From contig NZ_CP015584.1 in assembly GCF_001941945.1 (NCBI RefSeq), positions 1 to 64,000 of the forward strand: a DNA stretch of 64,000 bases, read 5' to 3'. The position numbers were made by a program, and so were the translations under genes. Below the pieces are notes generated by a model. It searched no databases and was not told the DNA's origin. It saw only the letters and a program-made list of their open reading frames with translations. Shown here piece after piece: positions 13,862-22,587 of the stretch (position 1 is its first letter; each line of letters begins with the position of its first letter). This DNA comes from Roseomonas gilardii. Lineage in GTDB: Bacteria > Pseudomonadota > Alphaproteobacteria > Acetobacterales > Acetobacteraceae.

Positions 13862-15145
13862 ATGGGAATACTCGACTTCTTCCGCCGCGCCCCCGAGGCG
13901 CAGCCCGCCTCATCCTCGCCCCTGGCGGAAGCCGAGGCGTTCTGGGGCTACTCGCTGGACGATCCGCGCCTGCTGGAGTTCATGCGTTCCGGCGCCGAGA
14001 CCCTCTCCGGGGCGGTGGTGACGCCGGAGAAGGCGCTGCAGAACACGGCTGTCTTCCGCTGCGTCGATCTGATCACCTCCACGGTCGGCTCCTTGCCGCT
14101 CTACATGAAGCGGGAATATCCGGACGGGCGGGTCGAACTCGCGACCAACCATCCCCTGTATGACCTGCTGCTGCACGAGCCGAACAACTTCCAGTCGCCC
14201 TTCGACTTCAAGACCTACATGCAGCGCAACATGCTGGTGGAGGGCGATGCCTTCGCTCTGATCATCCGCTCCCGGGGCCAGATCATTCGGCTGGTTCCGC
14301 TGGAGCCCGGCCGGGTCACCTGGCGGCAGAACGCGGACTGGTCGATCACCTACACCTATCAGCGCAAATCCGGTGGGCAGGTCGATTACGGGCAAGGCGA
14401 CATCCTGCACCTGCGGGGCCTGACGCATGACGGCATCGGCGGCATGTCGCGCACCCGCATGGCCAAGGAGGCGATCGGCCTGGCCATGTCGGCGGAGCGT
14501 GCGGCGGCCCGGCTGTTCCGCAACGGCATGCTGGCCGGCGGCTTCCTGAGCCATCCGAAGACGCTCAGCGACCCCGCCGTGGCCCGCCTGAAGGTCGGCC
14601 TGGATGCGCTGGCCGGCGCAGATCAGGCCGGCCGGTGGGTGGTGGGCGAGGAAGGGCTCGATCTGAAGCCGTTCCCCACCACCGCGGCGAATGCACAGAT
14701 GGCCGAGCTGCGGAACCAGCAGATCGAGGAAGTGGCGCGGGCCTTCGGGGTGCCGCGCCCGCTCCTCATGATGGACGACACGAGCTGGGGCTCGGGCATC
14801 GAGCAGCTCGGCATCCTCTTCGTCCGCTTCGGGCTGCGGACCTGGTTCTCGGCCTGGGAAGAGGCCATCGGTCGGGCCTGCCTGACGCTGGAAGAGCGCA
14901 AGTCGGGCCTCAAGGCGGATTTCGACGAGCAGGAGCTGCTGCGCGGCTCCATGAAGGACCAGGGCGAGTTCTTCGCAAAGGCCCTCGGCGCTGGCGGCGG
15001 TCGAGGCTGGATGTCCCAGAACGAGGTTCGCATCGTCACAGGCCTTGGTCGCAGCGCCGATCCGGATGCCGACAGCCTGAAGAACCCCATGACCCAGAAG
15101 GCCGGCGCGCCCGGCAACATCAGTGGAGGGACCAGCGATGCATGA
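13862..15145 (+). CDS. HK97-family portal protein
   Basis: 427 aa. Conserved pieces include AVFRCVDLITSTVGSLPLYM, HPLYDLLLHEPNNFQSPFDF and GVPRPLLMMDDTSWGSGIEQ, all typical of HK97 portals. It forms the dodecameric DNA gate of the head and the docking point for the terminase. Seven bases separate it from the terminase gene and its end overlaps the protease gene by 8 bases. Confidence 0.93.
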   Translation: MGILDFFRRAPEAQPASSSPLAEAEAFWGYSLDDPRLLEFMRSGAETLSGAVVTPEKALQNTAVFRCVDLITSTVGSLPLYMKREYPDGRVELATNHPLYDLLLHEPNNFQSPFDFKTYMQRNMLVEGDAFALIIRSRGQIIRLVPLEPGRVTWRQNADWSITYTYQRKSGGQVDYGQGDILHLRGLTHDGIGGMSRTRMAKEAIGLAMSAERAAARLFRNGMLAGGFLSHPKTLSDPAVARLKVGLDALAGADQAGRWVVGEEGLDLKPFPTTAANAQMAELRNQQIEEVARAFGVPRPLLMMDDTSWGSGIEQLGILFVRFGLRTWFSAWEEAIGRACLTLEERKSGLKADFDEQELLRGSMKDQGEFFAKALGAGGGRGWMSQNEVRIVTGLGRSADPDADSLKNPMTQKAGAPGNISGGTSDA

Positions 15146-16019
15146 TCGCTCCCTGCGCGTCCTGGCCCGGGCCCGCCCCGGCCGGATCGACGCGCGCAAG
15201 CCCGGCGACGTGACGGCACCGCCGCAGCCGGGCGCCTTCGACCGCTGGAACGCGGGCATCCGCGCCGCCGGCGAGGTCGGGGAGAACGTGATCACGATGT
15301 ATGACGTGATCGGCGAGGACTACTGGAGCGGCGGCGGCGTCACCGCCAAGCGGGTGGCCGCCGCGCTGCGCTCGATCGGTGCCCGGGATGTGGAGGTCCA
15401 CATCAACTCCCCGGGCGGCGACATGTTCGAGGGCATCTCGATCTACAACATGCTGCGGGAGCACCCTGGCAAGATCACCGTCAAGGTGCTCGGCCTGGCC
15501 GCCTCCGCCGCCTCCGTCATCGCCATGGCGGGGGATGAGGTGCAGATCGGCGCCGCCTCCTTCCTCATGATCCACAACTGCTGGGTCGTGGCCGTCGGCA
15601 ACCGCTTCGACATGCGCGAAACGGCCGACTGGCTGGAGCCCTTCGACGCCGCCATGGCCGATGTCTACTCCGCTCGCACCGGCCAGGAAAAGGCGCAGGT
15701 CGAGGAGTGGATGGGGGCCAACAAGGGCGATGGCACCTACTTCTCCGGCTCCCAGGCGGTGGATCTCGGCTTCGCCGACGCCCTCCTGTCCTCCGACGAC
15801 GTGACCGAAAGCGCCGAAGCGCGAGCCGAGGGCAAGTCGAAGAGCGCCCTTCTGAAGGTCGAGCTTGGGCTTTGCGCCAGCATGTCGCGCACCCAGGCGC
15901 GCTCCCTCATCACCGAGATCAAGGGCAAGCCGGACGCTGCCCTGAACGCCAAGCCGGACGCTGGCGACCTGAGCTGGATCGGCGCGGCTGCCGATCTGAC
16001 CAACCTCCTCCGTTCCTGA
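15138..16019 (+). CDS. ClpP-like head maturation protease
   Basis: 293 aa. It shows the S14-type layout: EVHINSPGGDMFEGISIYNM, then the catalytic serine in GLAASAASVIAMAGDEV, the histidine in FLMIHNCWVVAVGN, and an acidic residue in AAMADVYSARTGQ. It cleaves scaffold/delta domains during capsid maturation. ATG 15138 is preceded by GGAGG at 8 bases. The C-terminal ~80 residues are probably scaffold-like. Confidence 0.9.
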   Translation: MHDRSLRVLARARPGRIDARKPGDVTAPPQPGAFDRWNAGIRAAGEVGENVITMYDVIGEDYWSGGGVTAKRVAAALRSIGARDVEVHINSPGGDMFEGISIYNMLREHPGKITVKVLGLAASAASVIAMAGDEVQIGAASFLMIHNCWVVAVGNRFDMRETADWLEPFDAAMADVYSARTGQEKAQVEEWMGANKGDGTYFSGSQAVDLGFADALLSSDDVTESAEARAEGKSKSALLKVELGLCASMSRTQARSLITEIKGKPDAALNAKPDAGDLSWIGAAADLTNLLRS

Positions 16020-16029
16020 GAGCAAACCC

Positions 16030-17337
16030 ATGCACATGAACCGGGCCGCCCTGCTGGCGGCAACCACCGCGCTCGGCTCCAGCCTGGCGACCCCGCCCCG
16101 TGCCGTCTTCGCGCGCCCGCGCGCCGATGCCGGGGGCGACCCGAGCAAGATCCTGGCCGACCTGCAGAAGGCCTTCTCCGAATTCAAGGCAGAGAACGAC
16201 GCGCGCCTGAAGGGCAAGGCCGATGTGGTCACCGACGAGAAGGTGGAGCGCATCAACGCCGATGTCGGCAAGCTGCAGGCGGCCATCGACGACCTGAACA
16301 CCCGCCTCGCCGCGGCGCAGGCCGGCGCCGGCACTCAGGAGCCGGTCTCCCCGGAGGACCGGGCCTACGCCTCCGACTTCAGGGAGTGGTTCAAGAGCGG
16401 CGACAAGGAGAGCGGCATCCGCGCCGCGCAGCGCACCGGCATCCGCGCCGCGATGTCGGCCGGCTCCTCGGCGGATGGTGGCTATGTCGCCCCGGTGGAG
16501 TGGGACCGCCAGATCACCGGCAAGCTGAAGATCATCTCGCCGTTCCGGCAGTACGCCACGGTGCAGTCCATCACCGGGCAGGGCTACACCCACCTGTACA
16601 GCGACCGTGCGGTGGGCTCCGGCTGGGTCGGCGAGACCGCCGCGCGGCCGGCCACCTCCACGCCGCAGCTGGCGTCCCTGGAGTTCCGCACCGGGCAGAT
16701 CTACGCCTTCCCCTTCGCCACCCAGGACATTCTCGACGATGCCCTGATCAACATCGAGGAGTGGCTGGGGGGCGAGGTCGAGACCGAGTTCGCCCGCCAG
16801 GAGGGCATCGCCTTCGCCGGCGGCGATGGCGTGAACAAGCCCTACGGCATCCTGACCTATGTGACCGGCGGCACCAACGCTGCCCGTCACCCCTGGGGCG
16901 CCATCCCGACCGTGAACACGGGCGATGCCGCCAAGATCACGCTCGATGGCTTCATCGACCTGATCTACAACCTGCCGGCCGCCTTCCAGTCCAATGCGAA
17001 GCTGTTCATGAACCGCCAGTCGGTCGCGACGGCCCGCAAGATCAAGGATGCCGCCGGCGGCTACCTGTGGCAGCCCTCGGTCGAGGCGGGACAGCCCTCG
17101 ACCATCCTCGGCGCGCCGATCGTGGACCTGCCGGACATGGCCAATGTGGCCGCCAACGCCATCGTGGCGCTCTACGGCGACATGGCCGCGACCTATGTCG
17201 TGGTGGATCGGATCGGCATCCGCGTGCTGCGCGATGCGATCAGCAATAAACCTTATGTTGGGTTCTATACGACCAAACGAGTTGGCGGGGGCGTCAAGAA
17301 CCCCGAGCCGATGCGCGCCCTCAAGGTCGCCGCCTGA
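16030..17337 (+). CDS. HK97-fold major capsid protein
   Basis: 435 aa. Residues about 35-105 form a charged coiled-coil delta domain removed on maturation, followed by the coat domain (SAGSSADGGYVAPVEWDRQI, FAFATQ-type FPFATQDILDDALINIEEWL, GDGVNKPYGILTY). The C-terminal stretch encoded at 17244-17280 is AT-rich (14 of 37 bases G or C) and uses codons unlike the rest of the gene, although the protein sequence there is the conserved end of the fold. Confidence 0.93.
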   Translation: MHMNRAALLAATTALGSSLATPPRAVFARPRADAGGDPSKILADLQKAFSEFKAENDARLKGKADVVTDEKVERINADVGKLQAAIDDLNTRLAAAQAGAGTQEPVSPEDRAYASDFREWFKSGDKESGIRAAQRTGIRAAMSAGSSADGGYVAPVEWDRQITGKLKIISPFRQYATVQSITGQGYTHLYSDRAVGSGWVGETAARPATSTPQLASLEFRTGQIYAFPFATQDILDDALINIEEWLGGEVETEFARQEGIAFAGGDGVNKPYGILTYVTGGTNAARHPWGAIPTVNTGDAAKITLDGFIDLIYNLPAAFQSNAKLFMNRQSVATARKIKDAAGGYLWQPSVEAGQPSTILGAPIVDLPDMANVAANAIVALYGDMAATYVVVDRIGIRVLRDAISNKPYVGFYTTKRVGGGVKNPEPMRALKVAA

Positions 17338-17402
17338 TCCACCGGCGCCGGCCAGCGCCGGCGCCGCCCCCTGTCTCCCACCTGAGAGGAAAGGAGGCCG
17401 TC

Positions 17403-17666
17403 ATGGCCGCCAGGAAGACCGACGACACCCAGGTCGCCGAGGAAGAGGTGAAGACCGCCGCCGCGGAGAACGCCATGTCGCAGCCCGAAGGCACCGAGGA
17501 GGGCGATCCCGCCGAGGCCACCACGACCGTCGCCACCAGCGGCGCCACCGTGGAGCCTGCCGTGGTGGAAGCCCTGCCGATGGAGCATCCGGCGGTGGAC
17601 AGCGAACCCCGCAAGGGCCTGCCGCCCGAGAGCTCGCGCATCGACTTCAACGACCCGAGCTACTGA
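17403..17666 (+). CDS. Small acidic head-region protein
   Basis: 87 aa, rich in Glu, Ala, Thr and Pro and predicted unstructured (AEEEVKTAAAENAMSQPEGT). The AGGAAAGGAGG-like RBS before the ATG is strong. Proteins like this between capsid and connector genes are usual in alphaproteobacterial HK97-type phages; function unknown. Confidence 0.6.
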   Translation: MAARKTDDTQVAEEEVKTAAAENAMSQPEGTEEGDPAEATTTVATSGATVEPAVVEALPMEHPAVDSEPRKGLPPESSRIDFNDPSY

Positions 17667-17675
17667 GGCTCGGGC

Positions 17676-18284
17676 ATGCTGACCGTCGTCACTCCCGCCA
17701 CCACCACGCGCCTCACGACGATCGCCGCGGCGCGTGACCACCTGATGGTGGGCGACGACGTGTCGGACATCCTCCTGGGCGACTGGATCGACCAGGCTTC
17801 GGCCTCCATCGTGGAGTTCTGCGGCCGTCCCTTCGCCCGGGAGAGCGTCCGCGAGACGTTCCGGGGCGTCTGCGGCTACGCCATCATGCTGTCGCGCTTT
17901 CCCGTCGTCGGGACGCCGGCGGTGGTGATGGACGGCACAACCCTGGCCGCCTCCGACCTGGAGTGGGATGCGGAGGCCGGCCTGCTCTACCGCCTGCGCG
18001 GTCTGGACCGCTTCGCCTGGGGCTGCCGCGTGGCAGCCGTCACCTACACGGCCGGCTGGCTGCTGCCAGGGCAGGAAGGCCGGGATCTACCGGCGAACAT
18101 CGAGCAGGCGTGCCTGACCATGATCGCCGCCCGCTACGGGGCCCGGGGCCGCGACCCGATGCTGCGCTCCGAAAGCACCGAGGGCGTTGGCTCCGCCTCC
18201 TGGATCGCCACGGCCGACATGGGCGCGCTGCCGCCCCAGGCCGCCGATCTGCTCACCCGCTATGTCCGCGTCTCGGGGTTCTGA
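17676..18284 (+). CDS. Head-tail connector (gp6-like) protein
   Basis: 202 aa. The N-terminal half (AARDHLMVGDDVSDILLGDW then IDQASASIVEFCGRPF) matches phage gp6-like connectors, and the C-terminal IEQACLTMIAARYGARGRDP is the usual terminal helix. It joins the portal ring to the neck. Confidence 0.8.
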   Translation: MLTVVTPATTTRLTTIAAARDHLMVGDDVSDILLGDWIDQASASIVEFCGRPFARESVRETFRGVCGYAIMLSRFPVVGTPAVVMDGTTLAASDLEWDAEAGLLYRLRGLDRFAWGCRVAAVTYTAGWLLPGQEGRDLPANIEQACLTMIAARYGARGRDPMLRSESTEGVGSASWIATADMGALPPQAADLLTRYVRVSGF

Positions 18285-18287
18285 TCC

Positions 18288-18623
18288 ATGTCCCAGGCTC
18301 TCCAGACCCGCCGGCGCATGATCCGCAGCCGGGGGCGCAGCATGGTGCTGACGCGCCAGGCCAAGGGCGCGACGCCGGCTGTTTCCGTCACCCTGACGGG
18401 CTTCCCGCGCACCTATCGCCCCGAGGAAATCCAGGGCGGCGTGCAGGCCAACGACCAGCAGGTCGAGATCCTGAACGACGAGATCGCCGCCGCAGGCTGG
18501 CCGGTGCCGCCGGGCAATCCGGATCGGCTGGTGATCGATGGCCGCACCTCCACCGTGAAGGGCGCCCGGCCGATCTATGACGGCCCCGCCCTGATCGGGT
18601 GGAGCATCTGGGTGAGCGGCTGA
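18288..18623 (+). CDS. Head-closure/head-tail joining protein
   Basis: 111 aa beginning with a basic stretch (RRRMIRSRGRSMVLTRQ), then a beta-rich domain ending DRLVIDGRTSTVKGARPIYD and GWSIWVSG. Size, order and fold pattern fit the small neck proteins (HK97 gp7/SPP1 gp16 type). Its stop overlaps the next start. Confidence 0.65.
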   Translation: MSQALQTRRRMIRSRGRSMVLTRQAKGATPAVSVTLTGFPRTYRPEEIQGGVQANDQQVEILNDEIAAAGWPVPPGNPDRLVIDGRTSTVKGARPIYDGPALIGWSIWVSG

Positions 18624-19030
18624 TGTCTTCACCTGAGGTCTACCAGGACGCCCGCACGCTGATCGCCGACGGCGCCGCGCAGATCGGCCTGCCGGTCGCT
18701 TGGCCGAACGCGGCGTTCGATGTGCCAGAGCCCCCCGCCCCCTTCCTCGCGGTCGAGGTGATGGGCGACGGCGCCGAGCCCTACGAGCTGGGCGGCGGGG
18801 TCTGGGTCGAGGACGGCACGATCGAGGTCGCCGTGGTGGTGCCGACCGGCACCGGCATCGAGCAGGGCCTCACGCTGCGCAAGGCGGTCGCCGGATGGTT
18901 CCGCGGCCTGCCGGCCCGTGAGGTCACCTATGACCGTTTCATCCTCGACGCGGGCGCGATGGATGAGGACGGCAACTGGTTCAGGCTGCCTTTGAGAATT
19001 TCCTACCGGTTCCAATCGATCAGTCTCTGA
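18623..19030 (+). CDS. Tail terminator/completion protein (DUF4128-like)
   Basis: 135 aa: VYQDARTLIADGAAQIGLPV, then PFLAVEVMGDG, a central GTIEVAVVVPTGTGIEQGLT and a final WFRLPLRISYRF. This alpha/beta plan and the position between head-closure and tail tube fit the tail terminator family. TGATG coupling to the preceding gene. Confidence 0.7.
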   Translation: MSSPEVYQDARTLIADGAAQIGLPVAWPNAAFDVPEPPAPFLAVEVMGDGAEPYELGGGVWVEDGTIEVAVVVPTGTGIEQGLTLRKAVAGWFRGLPAREVTYDRFILDAGAMDEDGNWFRLPLRISYRFQSISL

Positions 19031-19040
19031 GGAGGGCCTG

Positions 19041-19250
19041 ATGGCCGATCGCACGTACATCATCCGCGATGAGCGCGGGAAAGAGATCGAGCGCCAGACC
19101 TGGGACGAGCGCCTTGCGCCGGTCCTTCAGGCCGGCCAGAGCGCTGAGCCAGTGCTGACCAAGGAGGAGGTAAAAGCGGCGGATGCTGCTGAGAAAGCCG
19201 CCGCCAAGGAAGATGCCATCGCGCAAAAGGCCGCCGAGAAGGCTGAGTGA
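19041..19250 (+). CDS. Hypothetical small tail-region protein
   Basis: 69 aa; an N-terminal beta element (TYIIRDERGKEIERQTWDER) followed by a highly charged alanine/lysine/glutamate helix. A terminator follows directly. Unrecognised, but its place in the late operon and good RBS (GAGGAGGG) support it. Confidence 0.5.
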   Translation: MADRTYIIRDERGKEIERQTWDERLAPVLQAGQSAEPVLTKEEVKAADAAEKAAAKEDAIAQKAAEKAE

Positions 19251-19288
19251 TCGCCGGGGCCGCGTCGGCCCATTCGTCGTGAACATCA

Positions 19289-19312
19289 AGGGTCGCCTCG
19301 GCGGCCCTTTTT
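19289..19312 (+). terminator. Rho-independent terminator before the tail tube gene
   Basis: AGGGTCGCC (19289-19297) pairs with GGCGGCCCT (19300-19308) with one wobble, followed by TTTTT. The next start codon (GTG 19328) is only 16 bases further, so the late transcript must read through or restart here. Confidence 0.6.
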
Positions 19313-19327
19313 CTATGGAGGACCGAC

Positions 19328-20284
19328 GTGACCGCTACGTCCGGATATACCGCTGGCGTCGAAAGCAACCTCGTCCAACTTGCATACGTGCAAGAGACGG
19401 CTTGGGGTGTGACGCCTACTGCAAAATTGCAGAACATCCGCTTCACGGGCGAGAGCCTGCGCGGCCAGAAGAGCCGCCAGCGCCCGAGCGAGATCAACAC
19501 CAACCGCGTGGCCTCGGCCGCCGTGACCACCGACGAGACGGCCTCGGGCGGCATCGACTTCGCGCTGAGCTACGGCACCTATGACGACCTGCTGGCCGGC
19601 CTGCTCGGTGGCGAGTGGGTGCCGGGCACCGGCAACGCGGTGCTGACCAACGGGCTGGTCTTCAAGAGCTTCACCTTCGAGAAGCGCTTCGGCTCGGCCC
19701 TGTTCCTGCAGTATCCCGGCTCCTTCATCTCGGGCGGCACGCTGAACATCGCGCGCGGCCAGTTCCTGTCAGGCTCGCTGAACGTGCTGGCGAAGCAGGA
19801 GCTGAAGGCCATCACCTCCGCGTCCACCGGCGGCACCTACACCGCTGCCACGACCGGCCGCGTCATGGACCCGGTGGGCGGCGTGCGCGACGTGCAGATG
19901 GACGGTGCGGCGGTCCAGGCGGTCTGCAACAGCATCACCCTGAACATCAGCAACGACGGCGCCGCGGCGGATTTCGGCCTGGGCTCGGCGGCGGCGCAGG
20001 GCATGCGGATGGGCAACTTCCTGGTCGGTGGCTCGGCGGAGTTCTACTTCCGCGACTTCACCCTCTACGACCGGTTCAAGTCCGAGGCGCAGGGCAACTT
20101 CTCCTTCCGCACGCTCGATGCGGCCGGCAACGCCTACAAGTTCGAGCTGCCCGCCTCCGCCCTGATGAACCCCACGGTCAATGCCGGCGGCCCTGGCCAG
20201 CCGGTCCTTGCACGTTACGATTTGGAGGGAAATCCCAACGCTTCTGGCGTCGCCCTGCAAATCACGCGGACGCCGATCGTCTGA
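19328..20284 (+). CDS. Major tail tube protein
   Basis: 318 aa starting at GTG, with GGAGG just upstream. The opening (VQLAYVQETAWGVTPTAKLQ then IRFTGESLRGQKSRQRPSEI) and the repeated beta-strand patterns match phage tail tube proteins with two related halves. The ends of the gene (around 19350-19430 and 20205-20270) are visibly AT-richer than the middle. Confidence 0.8.
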   Translation: MTATSGYTAGVESNLVQLAYVQETAWGVTPTAKLQNIRFTGESLRGQKSRQRPSEINTNRVASAAVTTDETASGGIDFALSYGTYDDLLAGLLGGEWVPGTGNAVLTNGLVFKSFTFEKRFGSALFLQYPGSFISGGTLNIARGQFLSGSLNVLAKQELKAITSASTGGTYTAATTGRVMDPVGGVRDVQMDGAAVQAVCNSITLNISNDGAAADFGLGSAAAQGMRMGNFLVGGSAEFYFRDFTLYDRFKSEAQGNFSFRTLDAAGNAYKFELPASALMNPTVNAGGPGQPVLARYDLEGNPNASGVALQITRTPIV

Positions 20285-20396
20285 TCGCGGTCCGGCGCCG
20301 CGGCGCTGGGCTGTGTAGGGGCCGGCTTGTTCTGCGGGGAGCAAAGCCGGCCCCGCTTCCCGCATCCCCGTATCCTTCCCGCAGAGGAGGCCAGAC

Positions 20397-20852
20397 ATGG
20401 CCCGCATCTCCACCCTGACCGCCGTCGAGCCCTCCGAGAAGGGCGACTGGATCGCCCCCGGCGGCGATGCCGATGACATCGAGGTCCAGACCGTCGGCTT
20501 CACCGACGCCTATACCGACGCGCAGGCGCGCAAGCACCGCCGCTTGGCGCAGGCCTATGGCGGCGACGTCTCGGCCGTGCCGGTGGCGCTGCTGCGCAAG
20601 GCGAACCTGGAGTGCCTGCTCCAGCACAGCGTGTTCGGGCTGCGCAACCTGCAGGGCGACGACGGCACCGACATCCCCTTCGAGACCGTGAAGCGGATGG
20701 CCTTCGAGCCGCAGTACCGGCCGATCGCCGATGCCATGTTCGCCGCGGCCCGCCTCGCCACCGCCCGGCGCAAGGCCGATATCGAGGACGCGGAGGGAAA
20801 CTCCGTGCCGCCCTCCGATACCATTTCGAATGGAGCGCCTACGCCGAGCTGA
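20397..20852 (+). CDS. Tail assembly chaperone (G-like, unshifted product)
   Basis: 151 aa, in the slot of lambda G. Features include EPSEKGDWIAPGGDADDIEV and a helical centre (LLRKANLECLLQHSVFGLRN). The reading frame holds the heptamer GGGAAAC at 20795-20801 in the phase needed for -1 frameshifting. The last 16 residues after that site are probably a tail made only when no shift occurs. Confidence 0.75.
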   Translation: MARISTLTAVEPSEKGDWIAPGGDADDIEVQTVGFTDAYTDAQARKHRRLAQAYGGDVSAVPVALLRKANLECLLQHSVFGLRNLQGDDGTDIPFETVKRMAFEPQYRPIADAMFAAARLATARRKADIEDAEGNSVPPSDTISNGAPTPS

Positions 20853-21154
20853 TCGAGGAGACGGAGGAAGAGGAGCGGCCCGACAAGCCGGAGGTGGAGG
20901 ACTGGCTCGCCTGGGTGTGGCGGGCCTGGCACGCGCTCCACGACGAGCGGTCGCATACCCTGGTGGGCATCTCGGTGCCCCTGGGCGCGATGATCCTGAA
21001 GCCCAGGCCTGGGCGCATCCCCTGGTCCGCCGTCGATCGCTGGTGCCGCCGGCACCGCTATTGCCGGTCGCAGCAGGATTTCCTGCATCGGATGGTCCGA
21101 GCGATGGACCAGGAATTCCTGGCCTGGTGGGCCTCGAAGGAGGGCAAGGGTTGA
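20397..21154 (+). CDS. Tail assembly chaperone, -1 frameshift fusion (GT-like)
   Basis: Reading frame 0 through AAC at 20799-20801 and then slipping one base gives CTC at 20801 and continues LRAALRYHFEWSAYAELIEE, an acidic stretch, and DWLAWVWRAWHALHDERSHT, to a TGA at 21152-21154. The fusion would be 252 aa. The downstream part has no start codon or RBS of its own and contains GRIPWSAVDRWCRRH, typical of T-like extensions. Lambda-type phages make G and GT in this way to load the tape measure protein. Confidence 0.8.
20795..20801 (+). other. -1 ribosomal frameshift slippery heptamer
   Basis: G GGA AAC in frame 0 (third base of GAG, then GGA, AAC) is a textbook X XXY YYZ heptamer. Slippage allows GGG and AAA pairing and enters the -1 frame, which is open to 21154. 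The position between G-like and T-like parts is exactly that seen in long-tailed phages. Confidence 0.85.
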
Positions 21155-21831
21155 GCGGTTCCGCGTTTCGGCAGGCGGCCAGCGTGTTCGTGGCGCGCCA
21201 CCTGTCCGCAGCTGCCCGTTCCCGCATCCTGGCCGATGTGGCGATCCGTGGCCGGGAGCAGCTGATCCGGGAAGGCCGGGCCAGCCGCTCCTTCACGACC
21301 ACGGTTGACGGCCGGAAAGGTGCCGCGGAAAGCTCCGTCCAGCCCGAGGGAACCATCGTCTACCGCTTCCAACTGCTGGGCGAGGCCGCGCTCTTCGCCA
21401 TGGGCTACCTCCGGGGCCGCTCGCCGGTGAAGAGCGGACGCTTTCGGGAGGGCTTCGTCTACGCGGTGGGCGAGCGCGGTTCGAAGCGTGGTGGCGCACA
21501 AGCCGAGCTCTATACCACCGGACGGATCATCCGTCCCGACAGCTTCGATCCGCAGAAAGTCGATGCCGATGTCGGCGAGATCCTGATCTTCAACCGGCAG
21601 CCTTACAGCCGGAAGGTGGACGTGCAGCTGGTCGGCAATCGTCGGCTACGCTTCAGCGTGCCGCCCGACATGTTCGATGATGCCGCCGCAGCGGTGCAGC
21701 GACGGTTTCCGACCCTCAGCGCCAGGCGCATCTACCAGATCCGTTTCCCTGGACAATGGGTCCGAAAGCGCGGCCAGGGCGCTGGCCGGGCCGTGGAAAG
21801 TCCTGCGCTGGTGATCAGCGTGAGGGGTTAG
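21151..21831 (+). CDS. Tail-region protein, unassigned
   Basis: 226 aa from a TTG at 21151 that overlaps the chaperone stop (TTGA) with GGAGG at 7 bases; no ATG fits. The centre (ALFAMGYLRGRSPVKSGRFR then EGFVYAVGERG) and RQPYSRKVDV resemble minor head/tail completion proteins of the gp10/neck type, but the match is weak. It ends 12 bases before the converging accessory island. Confidence 0.55.
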   Translation: MSGSAFRQAASVFVARHLSAAARSRILADVAIRGREQLIREGRASRSFTTTVDGRKGAAESSVQPEGTIVYRFQLLGEAALFAMGYLRGRSPVKSGRFREGFVYAVGERGSKRGGAQAELYTTGRIIRPDSFDPQKVDADVGEILIFNRQPYSRKVDVQLVGNRRLRFSVPPDMFDDAAAAVQRRFPTLSARRIYQIRFPGQWVRKRGQGAGRAVESPALVISVRG

Positions 21832-21842
21832 GGCTTTTACAT

Positions 21843-22421
21843 CTAGAAGACTGAGGCATTTCCAGCTTTCCGCAACCGTTCGCATTTATCGAAATTGCTG
21901 AATACAAACTGCAAGCGCAGGTAAGATTTACTCTGATCGAGAGCGGCAACGTTTAGAAGAACTTCCGTCACTCCATTCTTAATTGGAGCGCCGCTTGGTT
22001 TACCCCATGCTGCCTGGAAAATGCGTTCATTTTGTCTTATTGACATCACCCACTCTTCATCATTTTTCCAGAGCGCGCCGGTTTTTAGAAAATCATTGAG
22101 CCCAGATTTCCCATAGGTTGCTTCGAGTTGTTCACGAACTTCCTGAAAAGCACTTCTAACCGAGCGCCCGTATCGGTCATTCGAGTGAGTGATGCCTGCC
22201 GCAGACAGACGACAGACGCCGGTTTCCTGCGTGATCTGAACATGGAACAGCTCAAACTCAGGGTGCTTGCGCGGCGGAACGATCCGCAGCCAACCGGGGC
22301 GTACTTCTTCTTCTATTTTGATCGCCGAGCGCGGTGTTCCTTCGCTAATACCAAAGGGCTGTGAGTGCGCGCTGACACACGAGAGAACCAGAAGTAAGGC
22401 GGACACAGCCAAGCGTTGCAT
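21843..22421 (-). CDS. Exported moron protein with signal peptide
   Basis: 192 aa. Residues 1-21 (MQRLAVSALLLVLSCVSAHS) are a clear Sec signal peptide. The mature part has conserved-looking elements (PFGISEGTP, LRIVPPRKHPEFELFHVQIT, YGKSGLNDFLKTGALWKNDE) and two cysteines. The gene runs against the late operon and is AT-richer than its neighbours, so it is probably a lysogenic-conversion gene acting in the periplasm. ATG 22421 has GGAGG at 6 bases. Function unknown. Confidence 0.65.
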   Translation of the reverse strand: MQRLAVSALLLVLSCVSAHSQPFGISEGTPRSAIKIEEEVRPGWLRIVPPRKHPEFELFHVQITQETGVCRLSAAGITHSNDRYGRSVRSAFQEVREQLEATYGKSGLNDFLKTGALWKNDEEWVMSIRQNERIFQAAWGKPSGAPIKNGVTEVLLNVAALDQSKSYLRLQFVFSNFDKCERLRKAGNASVF

Positions 22422-22479
22422 CAAGAACCTCCATCCCGACCCCGCAACGTTAGCGGTTCGCGGAATGGTTGTGGAGGGG

Positions 22480-22587
22480 TTACCTGGAGTGCTGCGCCTG
22501 CCGCCGGGTCAGCCAGTAGGCCCCGGCGCCGATGGCCAGGAACAGCGCCGGGACGCCGAAGACGGCGTAGAGTTCGAGAGGGGTCAC
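22480..22587 (-). CDS. 35-aa single-span membrane protein
   Basis: From GTG 22587, overlapping the stop of the previous gene (GTGA), the product is MTPLELYAVFGVPALFLAIG followed by AGAYWLTRRQAQHSR: one membrane span and a short basic tail. Too small for family assignment; the overlap and hydrophobic pattern support it. Confidence 0.45.
   Translation of the reverse strand: MTPLELYAVFGVPALFLAIGAGAYWLTRRQAQHSR

Noticed and set aside
20612-21154. Independent start for the T-like tail chaperone frame
   Set aside because: The nearest start codons have no RBS and lie deep inside the G-like gene, whereas a perfect slippery heptamer joins the frames.
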